Assembly: GCA_002307315.1 (NCBI GenBank) | Contig: DBTZ01000040.1 | Span: 89,690-98,559, forward strand | Source of the DNA: Alphaproteobacteria bacterium UBA1303 | Lineage (GTDB): Bacteria; Pseudomonadota; Alphaproteobacteria; Micropepsales; Micropepsaceae | DNA: 8,870 nt | Direction of reading: 5' to 3' | Part shown: piece by piece, positions 1 through 6,823 of the stretch | How positions within the stretch are numbered: position 1 is the first letter of the stretch | Layout: every line of letters starts with the position of its first letter | Notes under the pieces: generated by a model | The model's input: the letters and a program-made list of their open reading frames with translations, nothing else | Database searches by the model: none | What the model was told of the DNA's origin: nothing | Position numbers and translations under genes: made by a program

Positions 1-32
1 CGACCAGACAAATTAAGCAACGTGCTCGGAAG

Positions 33-1652
33 TCAGATGATCAACTGCTTCGGCTTGGCGACGTGCAGCCACCACAGGATGATCAGCCGCACCACCATCA
101 CCGCGGTGAAGAACGACGAGATGATGCCGATGCCCAGCGTCACCGCGAAGCCGCGCACCGGCCCGGATCCCAATTCGAACAGGATCAGCGCGGCGATCAG
201 ATGGGTGGCGTTGGCGTCGATGATGGTCGCCATCGCCCGTCGCTCGCCGGTGTCGATCGAGGCGAGCATGCCGCGACCGTTGCGATGTTCCTCGCGCATA
301 CGTTCGAAGATCAGCACGTTGGCGTCGACCGCCATGCCCATAGTCAGCACGATGCCGGCGATGCCGGGCAGGGTCAGGGTGGCGCCGAACATAGTCAGCA
401 CCGCCAAAAGCAGGACCACGTTGAACACCAACGCGACGTTGGCGAACATGCCGAACATGCCGTAGCGCAGGAAGATGAAGAACGCGACGCAAATCAAACC
501 GGCGATCGCCGAATCGCGACCGGCCCGGATCTGATCGGCGCCGAGCTCCGGACCCACGGTGCGCATCTCAATCGGCTTCAGGGGGGCCGGTAGCGCACCG
601 GCGTTCAGCATCGCCGACAGCTCCTGCGCACTTTTGATGGTGAAGTTGCCGTCGATCTGACCCGACCCTTGCAGGATCGGCTCGCGGATGTTCGGTGCGG
701 TCAGAACCTTCTTGTCGAGCACGATGGCGAAGCGTTTGTTGACGTTTTCCTTGGTGACGTCGCCGAACTGGCGGGCGCCGACGGTATCGAAGCTGAAGGT
801 CACCACCACTTGGCCGGTGCGCTGATCGGTCGACCAGCCGGCTTTCTTCAACCGGTCGCCGGCCACCAGCACGCGCCGCTGCACGACGATTTTCTGGGCC
901 TGTCCGTTCGGCAGCCGGCCTTCGTCCATGTCCAGCAGTTCGTCGCCGATCGGTACGTTGCCGCGTTGCGCCGCCTGCTGATCGGCGTTCTCGTCGACCA
1001 ATTGGAAGGTCATCTTGGCGGTGGTCTTGAGGATGCTGATAAGCTGCGAGGGATCCTGCAAGCCCGGCACCTGGACGACGATGCGGTCGTCGCCCTGCTG
1101 CTCGATGCTCGGCTCCTTGGTGCCCAATTCGTCGATGCGCCGACGCACGGTCTCGATCGACTGAGCGACGATCTCGTGCTTGGTCTGTTTCTTATAGGCA
1201 TCGGTCATCGTCAGTTGAATGCGCTGGTCGCCCGCCTCGGCCATCTCGTATTGGCGCCCGCTGGCGCCGATCACGCCGTTGCCGGTGCTGGGGTTGGCCG
1301 CCTTGACGATGGCGCGCGCCTCTTCGTACTGGCCGGGGTCGAGGATGCGTAAACTCAGCCCGTCGCCGGTCGAGGCCAAATCGGTATAGCCGATATGCGC
1401 CTTGCGAAAGGACCGGCGCAGTTCGCCGACCGTCATGTCCACCTTGTCGCGCAGCACCGGATCGAGCTGCACTTCCAAGAGGATGTAGGAGCCGCCCTGC
1501 AAGTCGAGGCCGAGGCTGACGGTATCGTGCGGCAGCCACGACGGCATCTTGGTGCGGATATTCTCCGGCAGCGCGTTGGGCAGGGAAAGCATGATGCCGA
1601 CGATCAAAATCAGCGCCACGATAATCTTGGTAAACCTGGAAACGTGCAGCAT
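33..1652 (-). CDS. secD: Protein translocase subunit SecD
   Basis: Inner-membrane RND-type subunit that works with SecF and YajC at SecYEG and uses the proton gradient to help pull preproteins into the periplasm. The 539-residue protein has an N-terminal membrane segment (about 8-24), the family motif LGLDLQGG at 47-54, and a large periplasmic P1 region with the QVPGLQDP and SGQIDGNFTI blocks (near 194-201 and 330-339). Five further membrane segments lie between about 380 and 530. The signature GMAVDANVLIFERMREE starts at 439 and contains Asp443, the likely counterpart of the proton-relay aspartate known in E. coli SecD. The length is normal for an alphaproteobacterial SecD and no key block is missing. 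It starts at ATG 1652, with an AAAAGG Shine-Dalgarno at 1665-1670, spaced a little long at 12 bases. It begins 24 bases after the yajC stop, so the two are surely co-transcribed. secF should follow beyond base 1. Identification is secure. Confidence 0.98.
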   Translation of the reverse strand: MLHVSRFTKIIVALILIVGIMLSLPNALPENIRTKMPSWLPHDTVSLGLDLQGGSYILLEVQLDPVLRDKVDMTVGELRRSFRKAHIGYTDLASTGDGLSLRILDPGQYEEARAIVKAANPSTGNGVIGASGRQYEMAEAGDQRIQLTMTDAYKKQTKHEIVAQSIETVRRRIDELGTKEPSIEQQGDDRIVVQVPGLQDPSQLISILKTTAKMTFQLVDENADQQAAQRGNVPIGDELLDMDEGRLPNGQAQKIVVQRRVLVAGDRLKKAGWSTDQRTGQVVVTFSFDTVGARQFGDVTKENVNKRFAIVLDKKVLTAPNIREPILQGSGQIDGNFTIKSAQELSAMLNAGALPAPLKPIEMRTVGPELGADQIRAGRDSAIAGLICVAFFIFLRYGMFGMFANVALVFNVVLLLAVLTMFGATLTLPGIAGIVLTMGMAVDANVLIFERMREEHRNGRGMLASIDTGERRAMATIIDANATHLIAALILFELGSGPVRGFAVTLGIGIISSFFTAVMVVRLIILWWLHVAKPKQLII

Positions 1653-1676
1653 GAAACGGCTTAGCCTTTTGCGTTC

Positions 1677-1970
1677 TTATTTGGCGTCGTTGGCCGGCGC
1701 GTTCTTGATGCGCACTTCGGTGATGGCGCTCTTGACCATCTTGACTTCGACATTATCGGCTATTTCGACGGCGATCTCGATATCTTCCTTCTGAGGCGCC
1801 TTGGCGACCTTGCCGACGATGCCGGCGGCGGTCACCACGGTATCGCCGCGACGCAAGGCCTCGATCGCCAGGCGCAGCTTCTTGGCGTGCTGCTGCTGCG
1901 GGCGAAACACCAGAAAGTAGAAAATCGCCATAATGGCGAACATCATAATGAGGAAGGAAGGGTCTTGCAT
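1677..1970 (-). CDS. yajC: Preprotein translocase subunit YajC
   Basis: Small single-span inner-membrane protein that associates with SecD-SecF and, in E. coli, also with the AcrB efflux pump. The 97-residue product has a very short periplasmic N-terminus, one hydrophobic helix (about residues 5-22), the typical FRPQQ boundary motif at 22-26, and the small cytoplasmic domain with LRRGDTVVTAAGIVGKV at 39-55, where most homologues read GGIxG. The ATG at 1970 is chosen because GGAAAG (1976-1981) lies 5 bases upstream. A TTG at 1988 would add six residues but would place that Shine-Dalgarno inside the coding sequence. It is the first gene of the yajC-secD operon, and its promoter must lie in the divergent region up to 2193. 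Confidence 0.96.
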   Translation of the reverse strand: MQDPSFLIMMFAIMAIFYFLVFRPQQQHAKKLRLAIEALRRGDTVVTAAGIVGKVAKAPQKEDIEIAVEIADNVEVKMVKSAITEVRIKNAPANDAK

Positions 1971-2193
1971 GGGCGCTTTCCGTGGCAAAATCGTTGCGAC
2001 GCCTCTATCCCGGCGTCCGTGAGGAGGATTCCGTTTCGGTCGGTACGGATTTGTTTTAAGTACTCTACTTTCGTCGCGCGTCCTACCCGAAAACCGGCTC
2101 GGCCGCTATTCGAGTAAGCGTTTCTTAAGGCGGAATATAGCCTTGCATCCGACCTTTGCAACCCGGAAGGGGCCGAAAGGGAGAGCCTGTGTC
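1971..2193. promoter_or_regulatory. Divergent intergenic region between yajC and the ATPase gene
   Basis: About 220 bases must hold the promoters for yajC-secD (minus strand) and for the ATPase gene (plus strand). I see no confident -35/-10 pair for either direction. It contains a perfect 6-bp inverted repeat GACGCC/GGCGTC (1998-2003 and 2012-2017, 8-base loop), which would form a hairpin in the yajC leader. A weaker 5-bp repeat TCCGT/ACGGA lies at about 2030-2049. An A+T-richer patch at 2048-2070 and TATAGC-like bases near 2139 are possible promoter pieces but do not convince. No small gene is evident here. Confidence 0.5.
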
Positions 2194-3018
2194 ATGAAAA
2201 ATTCCAAGAAAATCAAATGCAAAGCCGCGCGCAAGCCGGCCGTTGGGACGTGCGATGCCTACTTATGGGAAGCGGGAGCGGAAAAACTCGTTCCGGTGGA
2301 ACGCGTTGCCCGGTTGCCGCTCGCACTGCTCTTGGGCATCGATGCCGCCCGCGACACCTTGTTGGAAAACACCAGGCGTTTCGCAGGCGGGCTTCCGGCC
2401 AACAACGCGCTGTTGTGGGGCGCACGCGGCATGGGCAAAAGCTCGCTGATCAAGGCGGTTCACGCCGAGGTCAACCGGAATCGCAAGGCGGCGGACAGGC
2501 TGGCGCTGATCGAGATTCACCGCGAAGACATCGCCACCCTGCCGAAGCTCTTACGGCTTTTGCGCGGCCGGAAACGCCGCTATCTGCTGTTTTGCGACGA
2601 TCTTTCCTTCGATTCCGGCGATACCAGCTACAAATCGCTCAAGGCGGCGCTGGAAGGCGGCATCGAGGGACGGCCCGAAAACGTGCTGTTCTACGCCACC
2701 TCCAACCGCCGCCACCTGATGGCGCGCGAGGGAATCGAGAACGACGGCGCTTCGCTGACGTCCACCGAGGCGGCCGAGGAGCGGATTTCGCTGTCGGATC
2801 GTTTCGGACTGTGGCTCGGTTTCCACCACTGCGGCCAGGACGAGTTTTTGGCGATGATCGACAGCTACTGCCGCCATTTCGGCCTCGATGTGCCGGCCGA
2901 GGCGGTGCGCACCCGTGCCATCGCCTGGGCGGCGATGCGCGGCAACCGCTCGGGTCGCGTCGCCTGGCAGTTCGTCCAGGATCTGGCGGGCGAACTGGGC
3001 AAGCCGATGACGGTGTAG
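2194..3018 (+). CDS. DUF815-type AAA+ ATPase
   Basis: Predicted cytoplasmic ATPase of the DUF815 (PF05673-like) family, whose cellular role is not established to my knowledge. The 274-residue protein has a basic N-terminus and then Walker A GARGMGKSS at 76-84. Walker B LLFCDDLSF lies at 131-139 with two adjacent aspartates, and a sensor-1-like ATSNRRHL at 168-175. A C-terminal helical part holds GNRSGR at 250-255, which may supply the sensor-2 arginine. The combination of LLWGARGMGKSSL, CDDLSF and TSNRRHLM is characteristic of DUF815 proteins. The start at ATG 2194 is preferred because AGGGAG (2179-2184) sits about 9 bases upstream; an upstream TTG at 2143 lacks such a site. The gene is divergent from yajC. 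I recall DUF815 genes beside yajC-secDF in other Alphaproteobacteria, so this is probably conserved housekeeping context. No partner gene in the window explains its substrate. Confidence 0.9.
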   Translation: MKNSKKIKCKAARKPAVGTCDAYLWEAGAEKLVPVERVARLPLALLLGIDAARDTLLENTRRFAGGLPANNALLWGARGMGKSSLIKAVHAEVNRNRKAADRLALIEIHREDIATLPKLLRLLRGRKRRYLLFCDDLSFDSGDTSYKSLKAALEGGIEGRPENVLFYATSNRRHLMAREGIENDGASLTSTEAAEERISLSDRFGLWLGFHHCGQDEFLAMIDSYCRHFGLDVPAEAVRTRAIAWAAMRGNRSGRVAWQFVQDLAGELGKPMTV

Positions 3019-3058
3019 CCGCCGCATCCGGTACGGCGGGCCGCCGGCATCACGGTTT
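3019..3058 (+). terminator. Possible terminator after the ATPase gene
   Basis: Immediately after the TAG stop, CCGCCG (3019-3024) can pair with CGGCGG (3034-3039). An alternative is CGGCG (3034-3038) with CGCCG (3042-3046). A run of four T follows at 3055-3058. The T-run is short and stands 8 to 15 bases from the stems, so termination would be weak. This is a tentative call from inspection only. Confidence 0.3.
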
Positions 3059-3064
3059 TGCGTC

Positions 3065-3092
3065 TTGAACCGTTGTCCGAGTCATGTACAAA
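3065..3092 (+). promoter_or_regulatory. Candidate sigma-70-type promoter for the arabinofuranosidase gene
   Basis: TTGAAC at 3065-3070 and TACAAA at 3087-3092 are separated by 16 bases, each matching four of six consensus positions. It would give an untranslated leader of roughly 100 bases carrying the two inverted repeats noted separately. It is the best promoter-like pair in the 184-base gap, but such matches occur by chance. Confidence 0.3.
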
Positions 3093-3123
3093 TTTTCAAC
3101 CTTCGCGGCGTTGCGGGCGCCGT

Positions 3124-3143
3124 CTTCGGTCTTGGCACCGAAG
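3124..3143 (+). repeat. Perfect 7-bp inverted repeat in the arabinofuranosidase leader
   Basis: CTTCGGT (3124-3130) and ACCGAAG (3137-3143) are perfect reverse complements around the 6-base loop CTTGGC. It may be an RNA hairpin in the leader or a DNA-binding site. It has no T-run, so it is not an obvious terminator. The inner six pairs (CTTCGG/CCGAAG) recur upstream of the first glycosyltransferase gene at 4903-4919. Confidence 0.5.
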
Positions 3144-3176
3144 TCGGCCGATTGGCATTCGGGTCCGGCTGTCGCA

Positions 3177-3191
3177 ATCGTTCCAAACGAT
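3177..3191 (+). promoter_or_regulatory. Operator-like palindrome before the arabinofuranosidase start
   Basis: ATCGTT (3177-3182) and AACGAT (3186-3191) form a perfect 15-base dyad with centre CCA. It directly abuts the Shine-Dalgarno AGGA (3192-3195) and ends 11 bases before the ATG. Its size and position fit a repressor operator or a short hairpin that could occlude the ribosome binding site. No regulator gene is present in the window to match it. Confidence 0.4.
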
Positions 3192-3202
3192 AGGAAAACA
3201 TT

Positions 3203-4765
3203 ATGCGCTTAATGAATATCGGAATTGCTTTGACGGCGCTTGCGTTGGCGGGGCCGGCGTTGGCCGACGCCCCGGTGGCGTTGTCGCTCGATGCGACGAA
3301 GACCGAGGCCAGAATCGACCGGCACATTTTCGGACAATTCGCCGAAGACCTCGGCACCGGCGTTTACGGCGGCATCTGGGTAGGCAAGGATTCGCCCATT
3401 CCCAACGTGCGCGGCATTCGCAAGGACGTCGTCGCCGCCCTGAAGGCGCTGCATGTGCCGGTGGTGCGCTGGCCCGGCGGCTGCTACGCCGACGAATACC
3501 ATTGGCAGGACGGCATCGGCCCGACGGCGGCGCGCAAGGCCCTGCCCAACCATGCCTGGGGCAATGTGCTCGAAACCAACGCCTTCGGCACCGACGAGTT
3601 CATGGATTTCGTCGATCAGATCGGCTCGGAGGCCTATATCTCCGCCAACGTCGGTTCGGGCACGGTCAAGGAAGCCGCCGACTGGATGGCCTACATGACC
3701 ATGCCCGCCGATTCCTATTGGGGCAAGCTGCGTACTGCCAACGGCCATGCCGCGCCCTATAAGGTTTCGATGCTCGGCATTGGCAACGAGAGCTGGGACT
3801 GCGGCGGCCACATGTCGCCGGCGGAATATACCAGCCAGTTGAAGCTCTATGGGCGGTTCGTCCACAATTACAACAACGATATGCCGACACAGGTGATCGC
3901 GGTCGGCCCCGGCGGTCTCGAAACCGACTACACCGAAGCGGTCATGCAGACCTACAAGAAGAACCGCAACTGGAGCTGGGACATGCACGGTCTGTCGCTG
4001 CATTCCTACACATGGATGGCTTGGCCGCCCTCTTGGAAAGCGACGGGGTTCGGCGAGAAGGAATATGCCGAATTCCTCAAAGATACGCTGAAGATGGAAC
4101 AGTTGATCGAGACCCATTCGGCGGTGATGAACAAATACGATCCCGAAAAGCGCGTCTCGCTGGTGGTTGACGAATGGGGTTCGTGGCTGGCGCCCACCCC
4201 GGGCTCCAATCCGAGCTTTCTGCAGCAGCAGAATTCGATGCGCGATGCCGTGCTGGCGGCTTTCAATATCAACATTTTCGCCCGTCATGCCGATCGCGTG
4301 CGCCATACCAACATCGCGCAGATGATCAACGTGCTGCAGGCCATGATCCTGACCGACCGGGATAAGATGGTTCTGACGCCGACCTATCACGTTTTCAAGA
4401 TGTACGTGCCGTTCCAGGATGCCGCCTTCGTACCGCTGTCGTACAAGGCCGGCACCTACAAAGTTAACGGCGTTTCCCTGCCGCGCATTGATGCGATCGC
4501 CGCCAAAGCCAAGGACGGCAAAATTTGGATCGCCGTGACCAACGTCGATCCCAACCGGCCGGCGGATATCGATCTCGCCATCGCCGGGATGCCCGCGGGC
4601 AAGGCGGTGGGCGAAACGCTGACGGCGCCGAAGTTCGATGCCGTCAATACCTTCGATGCACCGGACACGGTTGTGCCCAAGCCGGTCGGCGCCGCAATTG
4701 CCGGCGGCAAGCTGCACATGACCTTGGCGCCGGCATCGGTGACCGTCGTATCGCTCGTACCGTAA
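3203..4765 (+). CDS. Secreted GH51 alpha-L-arabinofuranosidase
   Basis: Predicted exported glycoside hydrolase that releases terminal alpha-L-arabinofuranosyl residues from arabinose-containing polysaccharides or oligosaccharides by a retaining mechanism. The 520-residue precursor begins with a Sec signal peptide: a hydrophobic stretch at about 5-18 and an AxA site, ALA at 19-21, with cleavage before Asp22. The (beta/alpha)8 barrel shows the GH51 blocks HIFGQFAEDLGTGVYGGIW (41-59), VVRWPGGCYADEYHWQDG (87-104), GIGNESWDCGG (192-202) with acid/base Glu196, LSLHSY (264-269), and VVDEWGSW (321-328) with nucleophile Glu324. A C-terminal beta domain runs from about 410 to 520. All catalytic blocks are intact and the length fits the secreted bacterial GH51 group. 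It starts at ATG 3203 with AGGA at 3192-3195; a second ATG at 3212 is less well placed. It appears monocistronic, bounded by its own leader and the terminator at 4791. The true substrate (plant arabinan/arabinoxylan or a bacterial glycan) cannot be read from sequence. Confidence 0.93.
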   Translation: MRLMNIGIALTALALAGPALADAPVALSLDATKTEARIDRHIFGQFAEDLGTGVYGGIWVGKDSPIPNVRGIRKDVVAALKALHVPVVRWPGGCYADEYHWQDGIGPTAARKALPNHAWGNVLETNAFGTDEFMDFVDQIGSEAYISANVGSGTVKEAADWMAYMTMPADSYWGKLRTANGHAAPYKVSMLGIGNESWDCGGHMSPAEYTSQLKLYGRFVHNYNNDMPTQVIAVGPGGLETDYTEAVMQTYKKNRNWSWDMHGLSLHSYTWMAWPPSWKATGFGEKEYAEFLKDTLKMEQLIETHSAVMNKYDPEKRVSLVVDEWGSWLAPTPGSNPSFLQQQNSMRDAVLAAFNINIFARHADRVRHTNIAQMINVLQAMILTDRDKMVLTPTYHVFKMYVPFQDAAFVPLSYKAGTYKVNGVSLPRIDAIAAKAKDGKIWIAVTNVDPNRPADIDLAIAGMPAGKAVGETLTAPKFDAVNTFDAPDTVVPKPVGAAIAGGKLHMTLAPASVTVVSLVP

Positions 4766-4790
4766 CGCCGGTGGTTGCGAACGGGAATTG

Positions 4791-4823
4791 CGCCGCCGGA
4801 TCGAACGGTCCGGCGGCGTTTTT
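4791..4823 (+). terminator. Rho-independent terminator of the arabinofuranosidase gene
   Basis: CGCCGCCGGA (4791-4800) and TCCGGCGGCG (4809-4818) form a perfect 10-bp G+C-rich stem with an 8-base loop, followed at once by five T (4819-4823). It lies 25 bases after the stop codon. It should separate the hydrolase transcript from the glycosyltransferase genes downstream. Confidence 0.9.
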
Positions 4824-4939
4824 ATAGAGTCCGTTAACGGTGTTGCTTTACTGCGAATAAAGAGGAACGGGCGTCTCATCCCGCATGGGAGCGCAGGCAG
4901 GACTTCGGATTAACCGAAGCGGCCGGCGCGGGTGTGGTG
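4824..4939 (+). promoter_or_regulatory. Leader / promoter region of the first glycosyltransferase gene
   Basis: The gap between the terminator and the first glycosyltransferase gene must carry that gene's promoter if the terminator is efficient. It holds a perfect 10-base palindrome CCGTTAACGG (4831-4840) and a hairpin CTTCGG/CCGAAG (4903-4908 and 4914-4919, loop ATTAA) ending 20 bases before the ATG. A weak promoter-like pair TTAACG (4834-4839) with ATAAAG (4857-4862) has 17-base spacing. The bases just before the start carry no Shine-Dalgarno. Confidence 0.35.
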
Positions 4940-6823
4940 ATGAGGGAAAGACTGATCGCATTTTTGAGCGAGATGTCGCGCGCCGAGCAAACCGCCGGCG
5001 GCGATGCCGATGCGCTGGCCGCCATCGAAGCTGGTTACGAATCCGCCGTCGGCGAATACGGCCGCATTGTGCCGTTTTTGTTGCAGCGCAACGGATTTCG
5101 CGTCGCCCATGCCGACGCCATGCGCATCCGGCGGCCTCGGCTGCTGTTCGATCATCGCCTGAACACCGAACTCAATTTTCAAACCGTTCATGCGGTGCTG
5201 AACGCCGACGTCGTCTTTCTGATGCTGACCGACCGTCGCATCGACGAACGCTTCGTCGCGTGCGTCGATCCGCGTCTTGCCGACATCGACGATCTTATGC
5301 GGGCGCTGCCGCCGGGCTTCTTGCCCGATCTCTATTTCGATTATCAGGTCTGCACGTCGGGCGTATTCCTAAGCGGTATGGAACGCGCGCCGTTTCCCAC
5401 CGTTGCCGGATTGTGCCATACCTTTATGACGCGAAAGATCGAACAGATTGCCAAGCTGTTCGATTTCGTGCTGCCGATGTCGAAGCGCTTTTCGGAACTG
5501 ATGGCGAGCTGCGTGCCCGCCGCGAAGATCGTCGATATTCCGTTCGGATTTTCGTGGGGATCGTTCGACGCCGTCGTTTCCCCCGGCGCGGATGCGGACC
5601 GCGACATCGACGTGCTGTTGTCGTTCGACGGCGGAGCGCCGAGCGCGTTCTACGGCACCGCCCGTCTCGGCACCGAACGGCTGTTTGCCGAGGCGAAGAA
5701 AAAATTCGGCGACCGCTACAATTTCGTCAAGGCGACCGGAATTGCCAAGCAGGAGTATATCGAATTGCTGCGCCGCAGCCGGATCGTGCTCAACGCCGTC
5801 GGTGTGCATGGACCGTACAACTACCGCAGCTGCGAAGCCGTCAACGCCGGTGCGCTGCTGATGCAGTACGAGCCGCGTTACGTCACCGGCTCTCAGCGCA
5901 TGGAAGATTATCTCGAACCGGACCGCGAGTTCGTGCCGTTTGACGAAACCGATTTTATCGCCAAACTCGGGCGCCTTATGGCGGACGAACCGGCGCGGGC
6001 GGAAATTGCACACGCCGGCGAGAGGCGTATGCGCGAAGAATATGGCTACGACCGTCAGTACCGGCGGCTTTTCTCGCTGATCCTGTCGCCCGACCGCGGC
6101 GACTGGCGGTCGCGCCGTCCGACCTCCGCCGAAGCGGCGTATGCACGCCTGTTCGCCCAACTGCATTCGGTGAGCACGCGCGAAATCGACACCTCGGTTC
6201 TCTTTCCGCCGCTGCGGGATTTTCTGGAGATGCTGAACGGCGATGACATTCCGGCGGCCGCCATGTTGATTCCGTTCTACGAGCGGCTGGAGATCGGTTT
6301 GCGGGAAAAGGCCTTCGCCGTTGTGTGCGGCCGGGATACCGCCTTCGGCATTTCGCCGGCGCACAATTTAAAGTTCTACGACGCGGCGTTTCGCAGCCTA
6401 GCTTCTCCCTCGGTCGTCGACCGGTTCAATTATCTCGCCTTATGCGCCGCCAACGGCCGCATCGACGCCGAGGCGGCAAAAACGCTGGTCGCCATGCTGC
6501 GACTGCCGGTGCCGATCCCAATCCCCGGCGATAACGAGACCATGCGGCTGGTGCGGCGTCCGGCGGTGCAAGGTGTCACCGATGAAATGGCGGCGCAGGC
6601 CGAAGTGACCATACTCAATCTTCCCCGTCTTGCCGCCGGCGGCGACCCCGCAGCCTGCTGGACGGGGGCGCGGGATTTCATGCGGCTTTGGCTCTACGTC
6701 CTGCTTTCGCTGACCGAGCCGGCTGGCGGCTGGCGCAAGGAAGCCGAGGATATTCTGGCCGCCTATCCGCTCGAAGTGCCGCTGAACGCTGCGTCGGACA
6801 GCGCCCTGCGCCGCGTTGGCTGA
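4940..6823 (+). CDS. CgeB-like GT-B glycosyltransferase with unassigned C-terminal domain (paralogue 1)
   Basis: Probable cytoplasmic glycosyltransferase; donor, acceptor and product are unknown. Residues are numbered from the upstream GTG at 4934, which gives 629 residues; from ATG 4940 there are 627. The N-terminus (about 1-60) is helical. The core holds QRNGFRVAHADAMRIRRP (51-68), YFDYQVC (134-140), APFPTVAGLCH (152-162), KIVDIPFGFSWGSFD (198-212) and DIDVLLSF (224-231). The block with RSRIVLNAV and GPYNYRSCEAVNAGALLMQY (281-312) resembles the nucleotide-sugar-binding half of CgeB / Glyco_trans_1_2 proteins, with Glu301 the likely donor contact. EFVPFDETDF (332-341) is also typical. Residues from about 390 on are mainly helical, conserved in the neighbouring paralogue, and unrecognised by me. 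There is no signal peptide or membrane span. The start is ambiguous: codons GTG-GTG-ATG run from 4934 and none has a good ribosome binding site; ATG 4940 is chosen as the commoner codon. GT-B family membership is fairly sure; function is inference. Confidence 0.82.
   Translation: MRERLIAFLSEMSRAEQTAGGDADALAAIEAGYESAVGEYGRIVPFLLQRNGFRVAHADAMRIRRPRLLFDHRLNTELNFQTVHAVLNADVVFLMLTDRRIDERFVACVDPRLADIDDLMRALPPGFLPDLYFDYQVCTSGVFLSGMERAPFPTVAGLCHTFMTRKIEQIAKLFDFVLPMSKRFSELMASCVPAAKIVDIPFGFSWGSFDAVVSPGADADRDIDVLLSFDGGAPSAFYGTARLGTERLFAEAKKKFGDRYNFVKATGIAKQEYIELLRRSRIVLNAVGVHGPYNYRSCEAVNAGALLMQYEPRYVTGSQRMEDYLEPDREFVPFDETDFIAKLGRLMADEPARAEIAHAGERRMREEYGYDRQYRRLFSLILSPDRGDWRSRRPTSAEAAYARLFAQLHSVSTREIDTSVLFPPLRDFLEMLNGDDIPAAAMLIPFYERLEIGLREKAFAVVCGRDTAFGISPAHNLKFYDAAFRSLASPSVVDRFNYLALCAANGRIDAEAAKTLVAMLRLPVPIPIPGDNETMRLVRRPAVQGVTDEMAAQAEVTILNLPRLAAGGDPAACWTGARDFMRLWLYVLLSLTEPAGGWRKEAEDILAAYPLEVPLNAASDSALRRVG

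Noticed and set aside
1..32. Start of secF at the left edge
   Set aside because: Operon logic predicts secF downstream of secD, but the 32 bases after the secD stop show no start codon with a readable SecF N-terminus, so nothing is annotated.
669..1352. 227-codon plus-strand frame opposite secD
   Set aside because: Antisense shadow of a well-conserved SecD sequence, with no motif and no ribosome binding site worth noting.
1971..1988. Upstream TTG start for yajC
   Set aside because: The GGAAAG ribosome binding site for ATG 1970 would lie within the added codons, and YajC proteins normally begin just before the membrane helix.
2143..2193. Upstream TTG start for the DUF815 ATPase gene
   Set aside because: It would add 17 residues but lacks a suitable Shine-Dalgarno. 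ATG 2194 has AGGGAG at good spacing.
3209..4879. 556-codon open frame on the minus strand opposite the arabinofuranosidase
   Set aside because: The plus-strand frame is an intact GH51 enzyme with signal peptide and catalytic motifs. The antisense frame is Arg/His/Gly-rich, low in recognisable motifs and typical of high-G+C shadows.
4885..5943. 352-codon plus-strand frame overlapping the start of paralogue 1
   Set aside because: Extremely arginine-rich product without motifs, in a different frame from the conserved transferase blocks, which are shared with paralogue 2.
5369..6364. 331-codon minus-strand frame opposite paralogue 1
   Set aside because: Shadow of the conserved plus-strand transferase gene. 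Composition is biased and no domain is visible.
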